This document shows, one piece after another, positions 51,315-60,073 of a stretch of 64,000 nt of DNA. Position numbers and translations under genes: made by a program. Under the pieces are notes generated by a model, which saw only the letters and a list, made by a program, of their open reading frames with translations, made no database searches and was not told the origin of the DNA. Position 1 is the stretch's first letter; each line of letters begins with the position of its first letter. The stretch is from CBDFJH01 sp965198095 (GTDB taxonomy: Bacteria; Latescibacterota; UBA2968; GCA-2709665), in NCBI GenBank assembly GCA_965198095.1, contig OZ240239.1, positions 558,001 through 622,000 of the forward strand, in the 5' to 3' direction.

Positions 51315-52528
51315 GCGAGATTGTCCTCGAACAACTTGATCTGATGCGGGTCCTGATCGAACAGTTCAGTCACCGTCAACGCATTGGAGCGCAGCAGTTC
51401 GCCTGCGCCCATCAGATGCTCTTTGAGAACACTGCGAGTCGCCTCGGAGACTGGGGCGACTTGGGTCGCGCCTTTTTCCCAACTTGCCATCCGCAGGTGC
51501 TCAGCTTCAATCCACGTGGCGTCGAGAACATCCGGGCTGTGCGTCGTCACGATCACCTGCATAAAGCGGCCCGCGTGTCGCAACAGGTCGAGGACCGAGC
51601 CGAGAGCGCCCGGATGTATCGTAGCTTCCGGCTCTTCAATTACCAAGAGCGAGGGCGCCGGGCGTTGGAAGACCGCCGCGAGCAGCCCGAGGGCCCGGAG
51701 CGTGCCATCGGACATGTTGTATGCCTCGAATTTCACTCGTTCCGACCTCGCCCAATCCTGGGTGAATTCCAGCGTCAGCTTTTTGCCGTGCCTCTTGGGC
51801 CGGACACCGACGGTCCCGGGGACAATGCTCCCAAGAAGATCGAGGATTCGCTTCCAGTCTTCCGGGGATTTCCGCTGGAGTTCGCGCAACACACTGGCGG
51901 CGTTGCTGCCGTCGGATCGCAGGCGCACGCCGCTGTCTGGCTCCTGCATCTCTCGAAGCACAACGGGCTCGATCCGATACACTCGCATCTCCGACAGGAA
52001 TCGGGCAACCGCCTGAAAGCGTGTATCGCCCCCGACCAGCGGAAGCGCCAAGGCGCCCGGTTCCATGACCGGTTTCAGGGAATTCGCGGTACTTGCCCAA
52101 CTTATGGGAGAATGTTTGGGGGACGTAGAGCGATCGAACCAATCCTTCGATCCGTCAGCCCTTTGCACGACGCATTGCTCGCGCACGACCTCAAAGCCGT
52201 AGCCTCTGAGGGCGCGTAGCTCAAAGGCGTATCGAGCCTGGGTCGTATGGTCATCCGGATTGTTCAACACCACCGCCAAGCCCAGGTTTGACGGCCGGCC
52301 CCTTGCCGAGCCTCGATGGCCAACTGTGGCCAATCCTCCGCGATGCTCAATAACCGCTTGCAGGGGGGTGGCCATTGCTTCTGCAAGGAACGCAAAGGCA
52401 TCGGCGAGGTTGCTCTTTCCGGAACCGTTTTGACCGACGAGAAAGGTCGGGTTGTCGAATTCCACCTGCTCCGATGGAAAACTGCGAAAACGACGCAATA
52501 TCAACCGGCGTAGAATGGGATCAGCCAT
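51308..52528 (-). CDS. AAA-family (AAA_21/OLD-like) ATPase, partner of DUF4276
   Basis: 406 aa, SMC/RecF-like. N-terminus LRRLILRRFRSFPSEQVEF, Walker A VGQNGSGKSN (residues 31-40), signature/Walker B region SLLVIEEPEATIHPGAL and the D-loop/switch VIVTTHSPDVLDA. It lacks a fused TOPRIM domain, which is supplied by the overlapping DUF4276 gene. It starts 60 bp after the PIN gene. Predicted sensor ATPase of a two-gene defence module. Confidence 0.88.
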   Translation of the reverse strand: MADPILRRLILRRFRSFPSEQVEFDNPTFLVGQNGSGKSNLADAFAFLAEAMATPLQAVIEHRGGLATVGHRGSARGRPSNLGLAVVLNNPDDHTTQARYAFELRALRGYGFEVVREQCVVQRADGSKDWFDRSTSPKHSPISWASTANSLKPVMEPGALALPLVGGDTRFQAVARFLSEMRVYRIEPVVLREMQEPDSGVRLRSDGSNAASVLRELQRKSPEDWKRILDLLGSIVPGTVGVRPKRHGKKLTLEFTQDWARSERVKFEAYNMSDGTLRALGLLAAVFQRPAPSLLVIEEPEATIHPGALGSVLDLLRHAGRFMQVIVTTHSPDVLDATWIEAEHLRMASWEKGATQVAPVSEATRSVLKEHLMGAGELLRSNALTVTELFDQDPHQIKLFEDNLAW

Positions 52529-52588
52529 AGGTCACCTCGGCACAGCCAGTCGCTGCTTTTACGCTGTTGTTCGCGGATCTTGCCGCAG

Positions 52589-53059
52589 CTATTTGGCGCG
52601 GCACAGATCTTTCCTCCCAAGCAGTCTCTTGTGGGCGGGCATGAAATTCTTGTTCTCGTGTGTTGAATAAACTTTTCCTCGCGGATAATCGATCAACTTC
52701 TTGTTCCCGAAATCCTTCTGCAAGTTCCTATCGTTAGAGTACAAGAGACGGGCACGGCTGACTTGAGCCAAGGCAATGACATGTGGATCATCCGATGTGC
52801 ATGATCCTTCATTCCGGATCTGCTCTGTCTTGGCATCGACTTCACTTTTATTCACGATACTCATCTTTCCAGCAAGAGCGACCTCAGTTGCCCATTTTCT
52901 GAAGTCTCTCGAACCTGTTTCGAGTTCCTCAAGCAGCCTGCCTCCGACCACCAGCCGTCCACTTCCTTTGTTGAGCCAAGCAAAGAACTCCTCTCCTGCC
53001 GGCGGTAGATTAGAACCGAATACCTCATGGGCGACGTTTGCGTCAATAATTGCGCACAT
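52589..53059 (-). CDS. PIN-like nuclease, partner of DUF3696 ATPase
   Basis: 156 aa. AIIDANVAHEVFG (first Asp of the PIN site), LEELETGSRDFRKW, SDDPHVIALAQVSRARLLYS and NDRNLQKDF fit the four acidic PIN positions. The tail LIDYPRGKVYSTHENKN is typical of larger PIN proteins paired with ATPases. ATG 53059 begins 3 bp after the ATPase stop. Predicted effector RNase or DNase. Confidence 0.82.
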   Translation of the reverse strand: MCAIIDANVAHEVFGSNLPPAGEEFFAWLNKGSGRLVVGGRLLEELETGSRDFRKWATEVALAGKMSIVNKSEVDAKTEQIRNEGSCTSDDPHVIALAQVSRARLLYSNDRNLQKDFGNKKLIDYPRGKVYSTHENKNFMPAHKRLLGRKDLCRAK

Positions 53060-53062
53060 TCT

Positions 53063-54424
53063 TCAGGTCCCTATAGACTGTCTCTTCCATAGAGACCTCG
53101 CCGTTTCTTCCAGGAAGAACCTTCGATAGCCCTCCGGCACGCCCAGGACGTTCCCTTCTTCATCCAGTCGGATCGAGTGAATTCGAACGTCCAAATCCTT
53201 ACGCTCAAAGAACAGGATAGACACGTCATCGGGTTTCAACCGCGTTGTGCCGTCGCGAATGTCCATCCGCACCCGGTCGAGCAGGTGATCGCTGTGCGTC
53301 TCGACTATCAATTGCCGATCCGGCGTGGCGACTTGGCAGAACAAGCTGCCGAGAGCCGCCTGAGCGCTGGGATGGAGATGTACCTCCGGTTGCTGGAGCA
53401 GAAACATGGGCAGGGCGTCGTCGCGCAGTAACTCGGTGATGACGGGGAGAACCTGGCTTACCCCATAGCCTACGTCAATCAAGTTTCGCTGCGGCCCCTT
53501 AACTCTTTTCCCGAATTTTCTGATCTGCACCTGAAAAGGCTCTGTCTCTTTCTTTCCTAAAGGCTTGACCGAGATTTCATCAAAAAGACCGGCGTCTTGA
53601 CCGAACTTTTCGAGCGCGTCCTTGAGGGTTTCCCATTGCTCTTTATTCTGGAAATACAAATTGGACAAATACATGGGGATGTAATCGCCCTCGGGATCCC
53701 TTGTCGGGCGTGCAGGGTCGTACGTGCGACGCGGTTTGGAGCGGACCGGCGCGCTGGCATACAGTCTATCTCCGTAAGGGCTATAGGGTTCCCATACACT
53801 AAGTGATAAAATTTTGTCGATTTGTTTAAAGTCCGCTTGCGTAGGCTGATCCGAGCCTGATACTTCGGTCCATTGATTTTTTTCGGACCTCTCTATTGCT
53901 AAAAAATGCCTTAGAAAAAAAACAAAAGGAAGTTCCATACCCGGCACACTGATGAAGTCTGTAGTACGCCGACGTTTCCAAGTGCCCCGTTTTGTCCTGA
54001 AGCGAATCTCCGTTTGCGAAAGCTCCACCCACGCATCCTTTTGAGAAAAGCGTCTTCGCACTGGCACTGGGATGGTTCCTTTTTTTCCTAAAGTTACTTC
54101 AAAACGAAGCGGTCCACCCACGATGCCCGAACCTTTTCTGGCTCTGGCTGTACGGGTGAACTCAAATCCCGCCTCGAGAGTAGTTGCTCGACCGGCCCGT
54201 CCTCCTCGGTAGTGTGCTATCTCGTCAAAGCTGCCGAGGTCATAGGGATCTTCCTTGAAATCAGGAGATCCCCCTCGATAGACCATATCCCAGAGTGCAC
54301 GGATCATGGCCATGAAGGAAGTCTTGCCCGCGCTGTTCTCACCTACGAGCAGCGTCAGCGGTGCTAAACGGGCGGTCTTTTTTTCGCGGAAGCAGCGGAA
54401 GTTCCTGAGTGTGATACTGTCCAT
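53063..54424 (-). CDS. AAA-family ATPase (DUF3696-like), partner of the PIN nuclease
   Basis: 453 aa. MDSITLRNFRCFREKKTARL, Walker A VGENSAGKTS (residues 27-36), signature region DVGYGVSQVLPVITELLRDD, Walker B-like FLLQQPEVHLHPSAQAALG (Gln where Glu is common) and IVETHSDHLLDRVR. ATG 54424 has an AAAGGAG site and stands 18 bp after a DUF1156 tail relic. With the PIN gene it forms a tight two-gene module, followed by the ATPase/DUF4276 module. Confidence 0.88.
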   Translation of the reverse strand: MDSITLRNFRCFREKKTARLAPLTLLVGENSAGKTSFMAMIRALWDMVYRGGSPDFKEDPYDLGSFDEIAHYRGGRAGRATTLEAGFEFTRTARARKGSGIVGGPLRFEVTLGKKGTIPVPVRRRFSQKDAWVELSQTEIRFRTKRGTWKRRRTTDFISVPGMELPFVFFLRHFLAIERSEKNQWTEVSGSDQPTQADFKQIDKILSLSVWEPYSPYGDRLYASAPVRSKPRRTYDPARPTRDPEGDYIPMYLSNLYFQNKEQWETLKDALEKFGQDAGLFDEISVKPLGKKETEPFQVQIRKFGKRVKGPQRNLIDVGYGVSQVLPVITELLRDDALPMFLLQQPEVHLHPSAQAALGSLFCQVATPDRQLIVETHSDHLLDRVRMDIRDGTTRLKPDDVSILFFERKDLDVRIHSIRLDEEGNVLGVPEGYRRFFLEETARSLWKRQSIGT

Positions 54425-54442
54425 GACAGTGTCTCCTTTTCT

Positions 54443-54600
54443 TCATCTCGGCACCGCTAACAACATAGCGTCGAGCAGGCGTTTCTCGTTGCAGCCCTGA
54501 GGATAGGGCCGACAGCGCCTTGGCAAGGCCGCAGAAGACCGGGACCGTGATCTTGCTCCGCGCCAATCGGCGCCCGCAGCCTCGAAGACGACGGCTGGGA
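54443..54600 (-). pseudogene. DUF1156 gene 3'-end relic, copy 2 (degraded)
   Basis: Contains LRAPIGAEQDHGPG, LAKALSAL and NEKRLLDAMLLAVPR-stop in different frames, matching relic copy 1 (55096-55336) and the C-terminus of DUF1156 methyltransferase-like defence proteins. Several one-base shifts show long neglect. Confidence 0.6.
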
Positions 54601-54748
54601 GATGCGGACCCGTTCGCCGCGGATAGTGACAACCGCTTGTATTTCCGAGGCCTGCCGTTGCCGATCGAGTACCTCGGCCGTCATGCCCCTGGCCGTGCAG
54701 CCATTCCGCCAGACGGCGGCCGGCACACCGATCGACGAGACATTTCAC
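54600..54748 (-). pseudogene. DUF5615 PIN-like toxin, internally deleted
   Basis: GTG 54748 gives MKCLVDRCAGRRLAEWLHGQ-GHD, the N-terminus of DUF5615 toxins; then a shift leads to VLDRQRQASEIQAVVTIRGE-RVRISQP, their C-terminus. About 50-60 central residues are gone. It is the partner of the DUF433 gene upstream. Confidence 0.65.
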
Positions 54749-55032
54749 GACTCCGCTACCGACCTGCCTGCCGAGCCTGGAGCATCGGCGCAGGCAGGTA
54801 CAGCGGACAGGGTATCCTTGGCGATGACCGCGTGCGCGTAGGCGGTACAGGCGCGAATGTCGTCCGGTTCCAGTTCGGGGTAATCCTCCAAAATGGCCTC
54901 CGTCGTTACGCCCTGTGTCAGCAGGCTCAGGATGAGTTCCACTGAAATTCGCATGTCGCGAATGATGGGCTTGCCGCCAAAGACATCCGGGCGCGCGGTG
55001 ATGCACTTGAGCAGTTCTGGATTGGTGGTCAT
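54745..55032 (-). CDS. DUF433 antitoxin-like protein with altered C-terminus
   Basis: 95 aa by frame. MTTNPELLKCITARPDVFGG, KPIIRDMRISVELILSLLTQ, GVTTEAILEDYPELEPDDIR and AHAVIAKDTLSAV cover the whole DUF433 domain. The last 20 residues (PACADAPGSAGRSVAES) are translated from a CCTGCCTGC palindrome and following DNA, replacing the normal end. The toxin partner is deleted, so its activity is doubtful. Confidence 0.7.
   Translation of the reverse strand: MTTNPELLKCITARPDVFGGKPIIRDMRISVELILSLLTQGVTTEAILEDYPELEPDDIRACTAYAHAVIAKDTLSAVPACADAPGSAGRSVAES
54762..54799. repeat. CCTGCCTGC palindrome, copy 4 (in the DUF433 C-terminus)
   Basis: Arms ACCTGCCTGC (54762-54771) and GCAGGCAGGT (54790-54799) with an 18-base loop. 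The end-base change A/T versus G/C in copies 1 and 2 is compensated on both arms. Confidence 0.55.
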
Positions 55033-55095
55033 GTCTCACTCCATAGTTCATGGCGCTTCAGTTGTATAACGCCCGACGTAAAGTCTGCTATCCGG

Positions 55096-55336
55096 CTACT
55101 TCGGCACCACCAACAGCATGGCATCGAGCAGGCGTTTCTCGTTGGACCCTAGAGGATAGAGGGCCGACAGCGCATTTGCAAGCCGCAGAAACTCGGGCCC
55201 GCGATCCTGCTCGGTGCCGATCAGCGCCCGCAACGCATAGGCGTGGCCGCCGGACTGGAGCAGCATGGCAGTGTGAACGCGGTCGAGGGTGGTGTCGCCA
55301 AGCGTCGAAGCGACGTCTTCGTCGGATGCGCCGTAT
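55096..55336 (-). pseudogene. DUF1156 gene 3'-end relic, copy 1
   Basis: Reads RYGASDEDVASTLGDTTLDR, VHTAMLLQSGGHAYALRALI, GTEQDRGPEFLRLANALSAL, YPLGSNEKRLLDAMLLVVPK-stop, the C-terminus of DUF1156 (adenine-methyltransferase-like) defence proteins. Upstream it is fused at 55337 to a duplicated XRE N-terminus, so everything else of the gene is gone. Confidence 0.72.
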
Positions 55337-55726
55337 CTCGACGGGCGGCTCCCGCAGGAACAGATAGCCGATGGGCGCGTACGTGGCCCGGGCAAAGGCT
55401 TCCAGCTGCTTGAACGTCGGCAACACGGAGCCCCGCTCCCACGCTTCGGGCTGCGGGAACCGCTTCTGAAGGTCATAGGCCCCTCGGCCGGACCGCTCGC
55501 GCGCCCAGCGCAGCAGCTCAGGCTCGACGCCAACCCGGTTCACGCCGCCTCCTCTCGCACATCTATCCTGCCGGTAACTGCCGCCGAGACAAGGGCGACA
55601 CTCAGCTCTTTGAAGTGTTCGATGGCCTCGTTCACCTTCGCAACGAGAGTGTCGAGCTTCGCCGTCTTCTGATCACTGCATGCCAATGTGCCGGTATCTC
55701 CTACAGACATTCGACGCCGGTGGGGT
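55337..55726 (-). repeat. 390-bp duplication of 48678-49067 (XRE start plus hsdS end)
   Basis: Aligns without gaps at a constant offset of 6659 bp, with only scattered substitutions. It contains the first 69 codons of XRE-ImmA (55543-55337) and the type A hsdS tail, copy 2 (TAKLDTLVAKVNEAIEHFKE ... GRIDVREEAA). It puts direct repeats on both sides of the DUF499/ATPase/PIN/DUF433/DUF1156 block. Confidence 0.85.
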
Positions 55727-55733
55727 TGTAAGC

Positions 55734-55850
55734 GGTAACTGCCGCCGAGACAAGGCCGACACTCAGCTCTTTGAAGTGTTAGATGGCCTCGTTCACCTTC
55801 GCGACGAGGGTGTCGAGCTTCGCCGTCTCCTGATCACTAATCTTGAATTT
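55734..55850 (-). repeat. Third copy of the hsdS tail, tandem
   Basis: 55734-55838 repeats 55573-55677 at an offset of 161 bp. It reads ISDQETAKLDTLVAKVNEAI-stop-HFKELSVGLVSAAVT, with an in-frame stop, so it is non-functional. Confidence 0.75.
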
Positions 55851-55910
55851 CGGCTCCACGATACACTTTCGCCGGGCCGTGCGCTTTTCCCCGAGGTCTA
55901 GCGGCTGCGA

Positions 55911-56645
55911 TTAGTATTGCCAGTCTTCGTGAGCGAGCGGCGCACGGTTGAGCCGGTCCCTGTGCAAGCGCCACTGCGGCATCAGCCTGTCCATCAGATC
56001 CCAAAACCGCTCATTGTGATGGCGCTCAATCAAGTGCACGATCTCGTGAACTAGGATGTACTCGAGGCAGGACGCCTGTTTCTTGACCAGTTCAAGATTC
56101 AGCCAGATGCGACGGGCGTCCTTGTTGCAGCTCCCCCAACGGGTTTTCATCTTCCTGATGCGAACCTCGGCGACCCGCGCACCGACCTTCGGTTCCCATT
56201 TGGCGAGAAGCGCCGGCAACCGGCCGCGGAGCTGACGGCGATACCATTGATGAAGTACCGCCTCCCGCTTGTCCCGGTCGGCACCTGGGCGAATGCTTAA
56301 CGCCATCGTGGTGTTGTTGAGCAGACGAACCGTTGGTGGGCCGTCCCGCTCGGTTACGTCGATCCGGTAACGCCGGCCCTCGAAGTAGTGACTTTCGCCG
56401 GTCACGAACTCCCGCCGGGACTGGCGATCCTGCTGCTCGAATTCCGCCTGTTGCCGGCGAATCCATCCCAAGCGCGAAATGATAGCCACCCGCACTGCAT
56501 CGTCATCAAGACGGAGCGGAGCTGCTACCCGCACCCGACCACTCGGTGGGTACACACCTACATGCAGGTTCTTGATGTCCTTGCGAACGACCTCCACCGG
56601 TGTTCCTCGTACGTCTATGCGGTGACCTCTTGCTTTAGTAGTCAC
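55911..56645 (-). CDS. YgjP/SprT-like M48-type metallopeptidase
   Basis: 244 aa. HRIDVRGTPVEVVRKDIKNL, YPPSGRVRVAAPLRLDDDAV, then MKTRWGSCNKDARRIWLNLE and the zinc site YILVHEIVHLIERHHNERFW. This YgjP-like family is a frequent neighbour of type I restriction genes, and its start here overlaps the HsdR stop by 11 bp. Its role in restriction loci is unknown. Confidence 0.9.
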   Translation of the reverse strand: MTTKARGHRIDVRGTPVEVVRKDIKNLHVGVYPPSGRVRVAAPLRLDDDAVRVAIISRLGWIRRQQAEFEQQDRQSRREFVTGESHYFEGRRYRIDVTERDGPPTVRLLNNTTMALSIRPGADRDKREAVLHQWYRRQLRGRLPALLAKWEPKVGARVAEVRIRKMKTRWGSCNKDARRIWLNLELVKKQASCLEYILVHEIVHLIERHHNERFWDLMDRLMPQWRLHRDRLNRAPLAHEDWQY

Positions 56646-59600
56646 TCTGTGCCTTCGCGATCTCGAACATGGTCTTCACAAGGCCTACGTCGCCGCCGAG
56701 TTCTGACTTGATGGCGTTGCGGACCTCGCGTTCCTTGAATTTGTTTCCCCGCCAGTCCGCCTTCTTCACACGGCGGATGGCGCGGTCCAGGGCAAGCGCT
56801 TTCGCCTCCCGGACATCCACCGCCGGCTCGGCGCTGTAGCGCACCGGTAGTCCCTCTAGAGAAACCGCCGCGCCCTGCAAGTTATCGAAAAACGACCTCA
56901 GCGCGACGCTGTTGATGCTCGAAGGATAAGACGCCTGGGTTTCCGGGCTGCTGACTTTCCTGGCCAACTCGAGGATTCTCGCCAAGTATGCCTTATAGTC
57001 AACCGCCTCCTGCTTGCGCTGGAGGATCAGGGCGTCCAGCAGTTCCGACATCTTCCCGTAGTACCTGGGGTTGACCGCCGTCTCGTCGATGATGAGCCGC
57101 CGGACATTATTTTCGATCGTCTCGGCCACCGCCTCGGGATCGTTTCGGATGCCCTCGGGCAGCGCATCGAACGCCTTTTCCCCGCGCTTGACAATCAGCT
57201 GTACGAGGGTCAGATCGTCGAACGCTAAAAGCTTCTCGCTCTCCTCGGCCCGGATGTACGTGTCGAGCAGGTGCCGCATGGCGGGCTCATACATCTTCAT
57301 GTCGATGTAGTCGCCACTGGCAAGCTTGATCTCCTGGCGGACCTTCTCGCAGTGGTCCACCTCGGCCTTGATCTCCTGCGCCTCGACGTCGGAGTAGCCG
57401 GCCTCAACCATCTCGTTGGCCAGGTTGGCGTAGGCCCGCAGGAACGCTGCGGTCCGCTTGTAGAGAGCTACGCGCTTTGGCTCGTTGTCCTTGAGCTGCT
57501 CCGCGTTGCCGCTCTCGGCGGCGCAGAAGAAGCGCAGGTAGGCCGCGGTGTCGCGTGTCGGCTCGACCGGCTCGCACAGCGCCTTGACCGCCTCGCGTGC
57601 CTCCTCCAGCCGCTCCCGGCCCTGCTGGAGTCGATCTTTGAGCAACCCCCTCACGTCGGCCTCGTCGTAGCCCCCGAAAGCTTCTCCGGTGTAGTCCTGA
57701 ATCGACTGCTCCAATGATCGGAACAGGTCCTTGTAGTCGATGATGTAGCCGTATTCCTTGTCTTCGCCGTCGAGACGGTTGACCCGGCAGATCGCCTGGA
57801 ACAGCCCGTGGTTCTGCATATGCTTGTCAACGTAGAGATAGGTCGCCGGCGGGGCATCGAAGCCGGTCAGCAGCTTGTCCACGACGATCAGAAGCTTCAT
57901 CTGCCCGGGCTCGTAGACGAAGCGCTTCTTCACTTCCTGCTCGAACCGCTCGACTTTTTTCATCGCGGCGGCTTCGGGCTCGTTGAAGTGCGCCGCAAGC
58001 ATCTTCCGGTAGGTGTCGTACTGGAGCAGCTTCTCGGTGAGCCCCTCGCCGGTCTCCTCGCCCCTGATGTCCGCCGGAGCCGGCTTGTAGGAAGTGACGA
58101 TGGCACACTTGCCCGCCAAATCGGTCTGCCGAAACATCTCGAAGAAGCGGCAGGCCGAGTAGATGCTTCCGGAGACGAGCATGGCGTTGCCACGCCCGCT
58201 CTTGAGGCGGTCGCGCGTCTCCATGTCGAGCAGGATATCGGCGACGATCTTCTCCAGCCGGTCCCGTGCACTCAGGACTCTCCGCATCGTGCCCCAGCGC
58301 TGCTTGAGCTGGGCCCTCGCCACGTCGGTCAGTCCTCGGGTTTTGAGCTCGAACCATTGATCAATCCTGGCCTGCGATGTGATGTTCTGGTCGATGTCGC
58401 GCGCCTCGTAACGCAGGTCCAGCACCACGCCATCGCTCACCGCTTCGTCGTACTTGTAGGCATGGATGTACGGCCCGAAGGTCTCGATGCTCCGCCGCTT
58501 GTCGTCCTTAAGCAGCGGCGTTCCGGTGAAGCCGATCAGCACGGCCTCCGGCAGCAACGTCTTCATCGCCTCGTGGAGCGTCCCGGACTGGGTGCGGTGA
58601 CACTCGTCCACGAAGACGAAGATCTCACCCCTGGCGTGGAAGCCCCTGGGCAGATGGCTCCGAATGTCCTCGACGAACGCGTCGATGTCGCCTTCCTCCG
58701 CCGCGCCGAACTTGTGGATCAGCGAACAGATCAGCCACTCGCCGCCGGCGTTGAGCACGCGCACCAAGTCGGCGCCGCTTTTCGTGCGGCGAATCTCCTC
58801 GCTGACATCCTTGAAGACCGCCTCGATCTGCTCATCCAGCTCGGTGCGGTCGGTGATGATCAGCACCCGCCCTCCGGTCACGTGCTCACGGATCCATTTC
58901 GCCAGCCAGACCATGGTCAGGCTCTTGCCGCTCCCCTGGGTGTGCCAGATGATGCCGCCTTCATGGCGTTTCACGTGTTCTTGGGCCGCATGCACGCCGA
59001 AGTACTGGTTGTGGCGGCAGATCTTCTTGACGCCCGCGTCGAAGACGACGAAATCGTGGATGATCTCAAGCAGCCGCTCCTTGCGGCAGAGCTGGCTCAG
59101 TTCCCGGAGCAGCGGATTGTCGCCGGCGGCCGGGTGGGCCTCGGCTTCCTTCCAGCGCAGCCAGTACTTCTCCGCCGTCTCGATCACACCATAGCGCAGC
59201 CCCTCGGTGTCGTTTCCCGCCATTACGACCTGCACGGTGGCAAAGAACGACCGGATGAACTCCTTTTTCTGGCTGTCGAGGTTCTGTCGGATGCCCTCGG
59301 TCACCGAGACCGTCGAGCGCTTCAGCTCCAGCACCCCCAGGGCAATGCCGTTGACGTAGAGCACGAGGTCGGGCCGCTTGGTGTTCTCCCCGGCGACCGT
59401 TACCTCCTCGGCGATGGCGAAGTCGTTGTTCGCTGGGTTCTTCCAGTCGATCAGCCAGACCGTAATGGTCTGCTCGCCCGCTGCGGGTTGGACCTTCACG
59501 CCGTAGCGGAGCAGGCCGTAGACCTCGCGGTTGACGTCGTAGAGCGTCTTGCTGTCGCCGAGCGCCGCCGCCTTGTCCAGCTGGAACAAGACCTTAGCGA

Positions 59601-59775
59601 TGATCTTGTCGCCGTGACGCTGGCGTGTCAGCCAGCCGGTGAGTAGCCTCCTCTCGACATTGCGGTTGCCGGCACGGTCCTGCCAGTTGCCGAGATAGGC
59701 GTAGCCGAGTGCGTCCCGGAAGAAGGCAATCACCCGCCGCTGCGTGCGGATTTCCCGTTCGCCGACGGTGCTCAT
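56635..59775 (-). CDS. hsdR: Type I restriction enzyme R subunit
   Basis: 1046 aa, full length. The PD-ExK nuclease site reads RPDLVLYVNG ... GVLELKR (D136, E150, K152); the helicase has Walker A HTQGSGKSLTMVW, the box DECHRTQSG, GFTGTPLLKDD, and LLIVVDKLLTGFDAPPATYL. ATG 59775 overlaps the stop of a truncated upstream gene (ATGA). No hsdM is present in the window and the only hsdS remains are tails, so this R subunit lacks visible partners here. Confidence 0.94.
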   Translation of the reverse strand: MSTVGEREIRTQRRVIAFFRDALGYAYLGNWQDRAGNRNVERRLLTGWLTRQRHGDKIIAKVLFQLDKAAALGDSKTLYDVNREVYGLLRYGVKVQPAAGEQTITVWLIDWKNPANNDFAIAEEVTVAGENTKRPDLVLYVNGIALGVLELKRSTVSVTEGIRQNLDSQKKEFIRSFFATVQVVMAGNDTEGLRYGVIETAEKYWLRWKEAEAHPAAGDNPLLRELSQLCRKERLLEIIHDFVVFDAGVKKICRHNQYFGVHAAQEHVKRHEGGIIWHTQGSGKSLTMVWLAKWIREHVTGGRVLIITDRTELDEQIEAVFKDVSEEIRRTKSGADLVRVLNAGGEWLICSLIHKFGAAEEGDIDAFVEDIRSHLPRGFHARGEIFVFVDECHRTQSGTLHEAMKTLLPEAVLIGFTGTPLLKDDKRRSIETFGPYIHAYKYDEAVSDGVVLDLRYEARDIDQNITSQARIDQWFELKTRGLTDVARAQLKQRWGTMRRVLSARDRLEKIVADILLDMETRDRLKSGRGNAMLVSGSIYSACRFFEMFRQTDLAGKCAIVTSYKPAPADIRGEETGEGLTEKLLQYDTYRKMLAAHFNEPEAAAMKKVERFEQEVKKRFVYEPGQMKLLIVVDKLLTGFDAPPATYLYVDKHMQNHGLFQAICRVNRLDGEDKEYGYIIDYKDLFRSLEQSIQDYTGEAFGGYDEADVRGLLKDRLQQGRERLEEAREAVKALCEPVEPTRDTAAYLRFFCAAESGNAEQLKDNEPKRVALYKRTAAFLRAYANLANEMVEAGYSDVEAQEIKAEVDHCEKVRQEIKLASGDYIDMKMYEPAMRHLLDTYIRAEESEKLLAFDDLTLVQLIVKRGEKAFDALPEGIRNDPEAVAETIENNVRRLIIDETAVNPRYYGKMSELLDALILQRKQEAVDYKAYLARILELARKVSSPETQASYPSSINSVALRSFFDNLQGAAVSLEGLPVRYSAEPAVDVREAKALALDRAIRRVKKADWRGNKFKEREVRNAIKSELGGDVGLVKTMFEIAKAQSDY

Positions 59776-59945
59776 GTGTCTCTGCTCCCCGGTTTTTGAC
59801 TGGCCAGAGCAGCCTTTCCCCTGTCCGTCAGACGGTACTTCTGCAGTGGACTCCTCGATTTGCCGGGGACAGTCATTTCCAACAACTCGTCAGCCAACAG
59901 TCGTCTAAGCCGCTGCTCGAAGCTCCTCGTTCGGGTCGAATAGCT
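59772..59945 (-). pseudogene. 3'-end relic of a winged-helix (AlbA_2/Fic-like) gene
   Basis: Reads SFEQRLRRLLADELLEMTVP then GKSRSPLQKYRLTDRGKAAL to a stop overlapping hsdR. Such winged-helix ends occur in putative DNA-binding ATPases and Fic-like proteins placed between hsdS and hsdR. The rest of the gene is absent; 59946-60073 shows nothing recognisable. Confidence 0.5.
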
Positions 59946-60073
59946 CGTAGCCGCCCGCTACTCCCTACACGGCGACATTCGCAAGACCAGTCCCAATGAC
60001 TATGCCGCAATCTCCGCCCCCACTTGGTATGGCCGACTTGAGTCCTGTCGTGACTCCCGGCAGTGCTTTGCGA

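Noticed and set aside
57808..59646. 612-codon plus-strand frame
   Set aside because: Antisense to hsdR, whose motifs are clear.
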